Notes under the pieces: model-generated
The model's input: the letters and a program-made list of their open reading frames with translations, nothing else
Databases searched by the model: none
Told to the model about the DNA's origin: nothing
Shown: one piece after another, positions 62,001 through 64,000 of the stretch
Numbering within the stretch: the stretch's first letter is position 1
How the letters are laid out: each line of letters begins with the position of its first letter
Made by a program: the position numbers and the translations under genes
DNA from: Aptenodytes patagonicus
Lineage: Eukaryota > Chordata > Aves > Sphenisciformes > Spheniscidae
NCBI RefSeq assembly: GCF_965638725.1
Contig: NC_134952.1
Coordinates: 67,671,424 to 67,735,423, forward strand
Length of the DNA stretch: 64,000 bases
Direction: 5' to 3'

Positions 62001-64000
62001 AATTGTTGGGTAGTGTTGGATGGGGGGGAAGCTGGTGACTTCAGCCTGAGATATGCGCAGGAAAAGTTTGTGGTTTTCTGCTCAAGACATATCTGTTCGC
62101 TCTTTGTCTGATTGTTGTTGGGTTGTTGGTGTGGGGTTTTTTTAGTGGTTTTTTTTTTTTTAACATGGAAGTTGGAGCAAGGTTAAAGAGGGAGGATGCT
62201 TACAGAAGAGGCTGGAGTAGAATCTTTCCTTCTGTGAAAGAGTCACTGGTCACTTGCATATTCATGGTCTCACATTACTTTAAACTTTGAGCTACTGCTA
62301 AGGTAGCAAATGGCTTTAAATCATCTGCATCTTGCTGGAAGGTTATGACCTTGCCTTTCATGAGTGGGTCTTCCCACAGTTCTTTGTGCTTTGTTTAGTT
62401 TTTCTGGTTGCATTATGGTTGATATAGTGGCAATATATTGAAGAAAAAAAAAAAAGGTTGTCATCCAGGCTTTTTCTGTCCCTTTCTTGCCTCCCTATAA
62501 CCTTTCTGGGCCTGAGCCCTGTTTGTCATGATTTCACTGACTTGACGTTCATGCTAATGTCACTATTTGATATACTTACCCAAACTATCAACACACTTTC
62601 CTACAAAATCTCCTCTCGGGACTCGTATTTTAATATGTTTTCATCTCCAAGTGTTGTGTTAGTGATAGAAAAGACTGCATGGAAAAGTGGGGGGTGAGGA
62701 GCAGAGAATGGATTGCTGCAAATCAGTATGTATGAGTTATTGTTTTTCCCCACCTTTTTCCTCTTCTGGTCTGTAGAGACCTTTCCAAATCAGAACCATC
62801 TTTTTATCCCACCCAGGATGTGTACCATGGTGTTGACTTTTATTGTTTATTGTGTGCCCTCAGGGGGTTTGACTGGCTTGGGATCACTCATGATCCTATA
62901 AGATCCTTGCCCTGAAGAGATTTTAGTTCTTATACTTCCCAAATCTTTGGCATATATTTTTGACAATCAATACATTTGTTTTGAGTTTCTGAATATGCGA
63001 AAGGGGATGGAGTTCAGGATGTGGGTTATCAGTTTGGTGGAAGATAAGAGTAAATGTAGGCAAAGAATATTATATTTATTGTTACTCAGAAACATAATGG
63101 CTAAAATGAATCCATCTTTTTTTGTGTTTGTGTTCTCCAGAAGCTGCATTCAGATTTCATCATGAGGGATGAAAAACATGGGGCCTTGTTTGTTTTTAAT
63201 CTTGGGTTGACTGACATGTTGTAAAATTGCAGTAAGAACAGGACCATTTTGGATAACATAGCTATTTTGTAAACAGGTAAAATGTAGGGTGTATATCAAA
63301 CCTTTAATTGTTGAAATGGCAACTGGTTTAGCTTCAGCACATTTTTTTTTTTATGTTTGTCTTGTATAAGTACCTTACTCTCACAAATAGAAGATTTTGG
63401 GCAGTTACCAGCTTTGTACTCACAGCTTTGTGGGTTCTTATTAAGCATAAACTTTTAAAATTTCCACTGAGATAGAACTGGCCTATTTGACTGCATTTTT
63501 TTTTCTTCATGGGATAGACATTTTCCATTGGCTAGGCATTGTCCATACTTGTTGTTTTGGACATACTAAAGAAACAATTCTGAGATTACAAAATCAACAT
63601 CTTGAGGAAAAGGGAGGTCACAGTTTGCTTCATTAATAGTTCTTTCATCCTGGCTTTAGGGAACAAAACAAGTATGTTTGTCTTGATGTGTAGGTTATCT
63701 AGTAACCAGAAGGATGAGGAAGCTCTGTAGAATTGAAGTCTTTTTTGAAAGTTTGAGGTAAAACTGTGAGATCCAGCCCTATAGTTCTCCCAGGTATAGC
63801 CAATTTGGCTTTTCCAGGAGAAATGCTGATTGTGGTCTTGGACTTGATTTCTTTTTTTCTGTTACAGTTCATTGAAATACTTTTCTTCACGTTTTCTTAC
63901 AAGCTTTTGAAATATTTTATGTCTGCCACTGGGAGAAATGACTTTAAATTAGATTCATAATCTAGATAATGATCTTTCAGGAAAGCAGAGCTTGACTGTG

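Larger units (their letters stand above)
23913..64000 (+). other. LRBA: First coding intron of LRBA (5' part; runs past the window)
   Basis: It starts at a strong GTAAGT donor. No sequence after it encodes the expected continuation of the conserved N-terminal domain, so the next coding exon must lie beyond 64000. The intron is AT-rich with few repeats: a CR1 interrupted by a solo LTR, an old CR1/L3-like scrap, a MITE candidate and several homopolymers. MAB21L2, which in vertebrates sits inside LRBA, is not in this portion. Stretches not listed separately (23913-30540, 30610-34690, 36720-49510, 50550-58060, 58370-64000) show no gene I can support. Confidence 0.85.

Noticed and set aside
23913-64000. 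Search for the second coding exon of LRBA
   Set aside because: No segment encodes the expected conserved continuation, and the exon-like segments at 56480 and 59043 do not match it.

Overview
The window reads as nuclear DNA of a bird, probably of the Neoaves. The support is several CR1 retrotransposon copies, most in their typical 5'-truncated form, and two solo endogenous-retrovirus LTRs of a type common in neoavian genomes. Most of the sequence is AT-rich, non-coding and poor in repeats, broken by two sharp CpG islands. I see no bacterial genes, operons, rRNA, tRNA or CRISPR arrays.

Layout. 1-2250: non-coding, nothing recognised. 2255-3385: an orphan CpG island holding a 60-bp tandem duplication with ZNF143/THAP11-like sites and a degenerate array of roughly 75-bp units with three perfect NRF1 palindromes. 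It looks like a promoter whose transcript I cannot identify. 3427-4645: minus-strand CR1 remains. 4650-20980: AT-rich DNA with CR1 fragments, one solo LTR (11436-12007), an 84-bp duplication, a perfect hairpin, and a candidate minus-strand terminal coding exon (12255-12437). 20985-23660: the second CpG island, with likely two-way promoter activity.

The one confidently identified gene is LRBA (lipopolysaccharide-responsive beige-like anchor protein) on the plus strand. Its first coding exon, 23676-23912, encodes 79 residues and ends in a good splice donor. A non-coding first exon ending at 23050 and one of two acceptors at 23429 or 23552 fit a spliced 5' leader carrying two short overlapping upstream ORFs. 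Everything from 23913 to the window end appears to be the first coding intron of LRBA. I found no sequence matching the next LRBA exon.

Inside that intron are a plus-strand CR1 split by a solo LTR with a 5-bp target duplication (34690-36712), an old CR1/L3-like scrap, a probable hAT-like MITE (58063-58365), G-rich and C-rich homopolymers, a possible conserved enhancer (about 31480-32060) and two exon-like segments with good splice signals (56480-56837 and 59043-59095).

I did not find a convincing new biological system. The most useful leads are the orphan NRF1/ZNF143 promoter array, the possible gene divergent from LRBA, and the exon-like islands in the LRBA intron. Most open reading frames elsewhere look like chance frames or GC-driven shadows.
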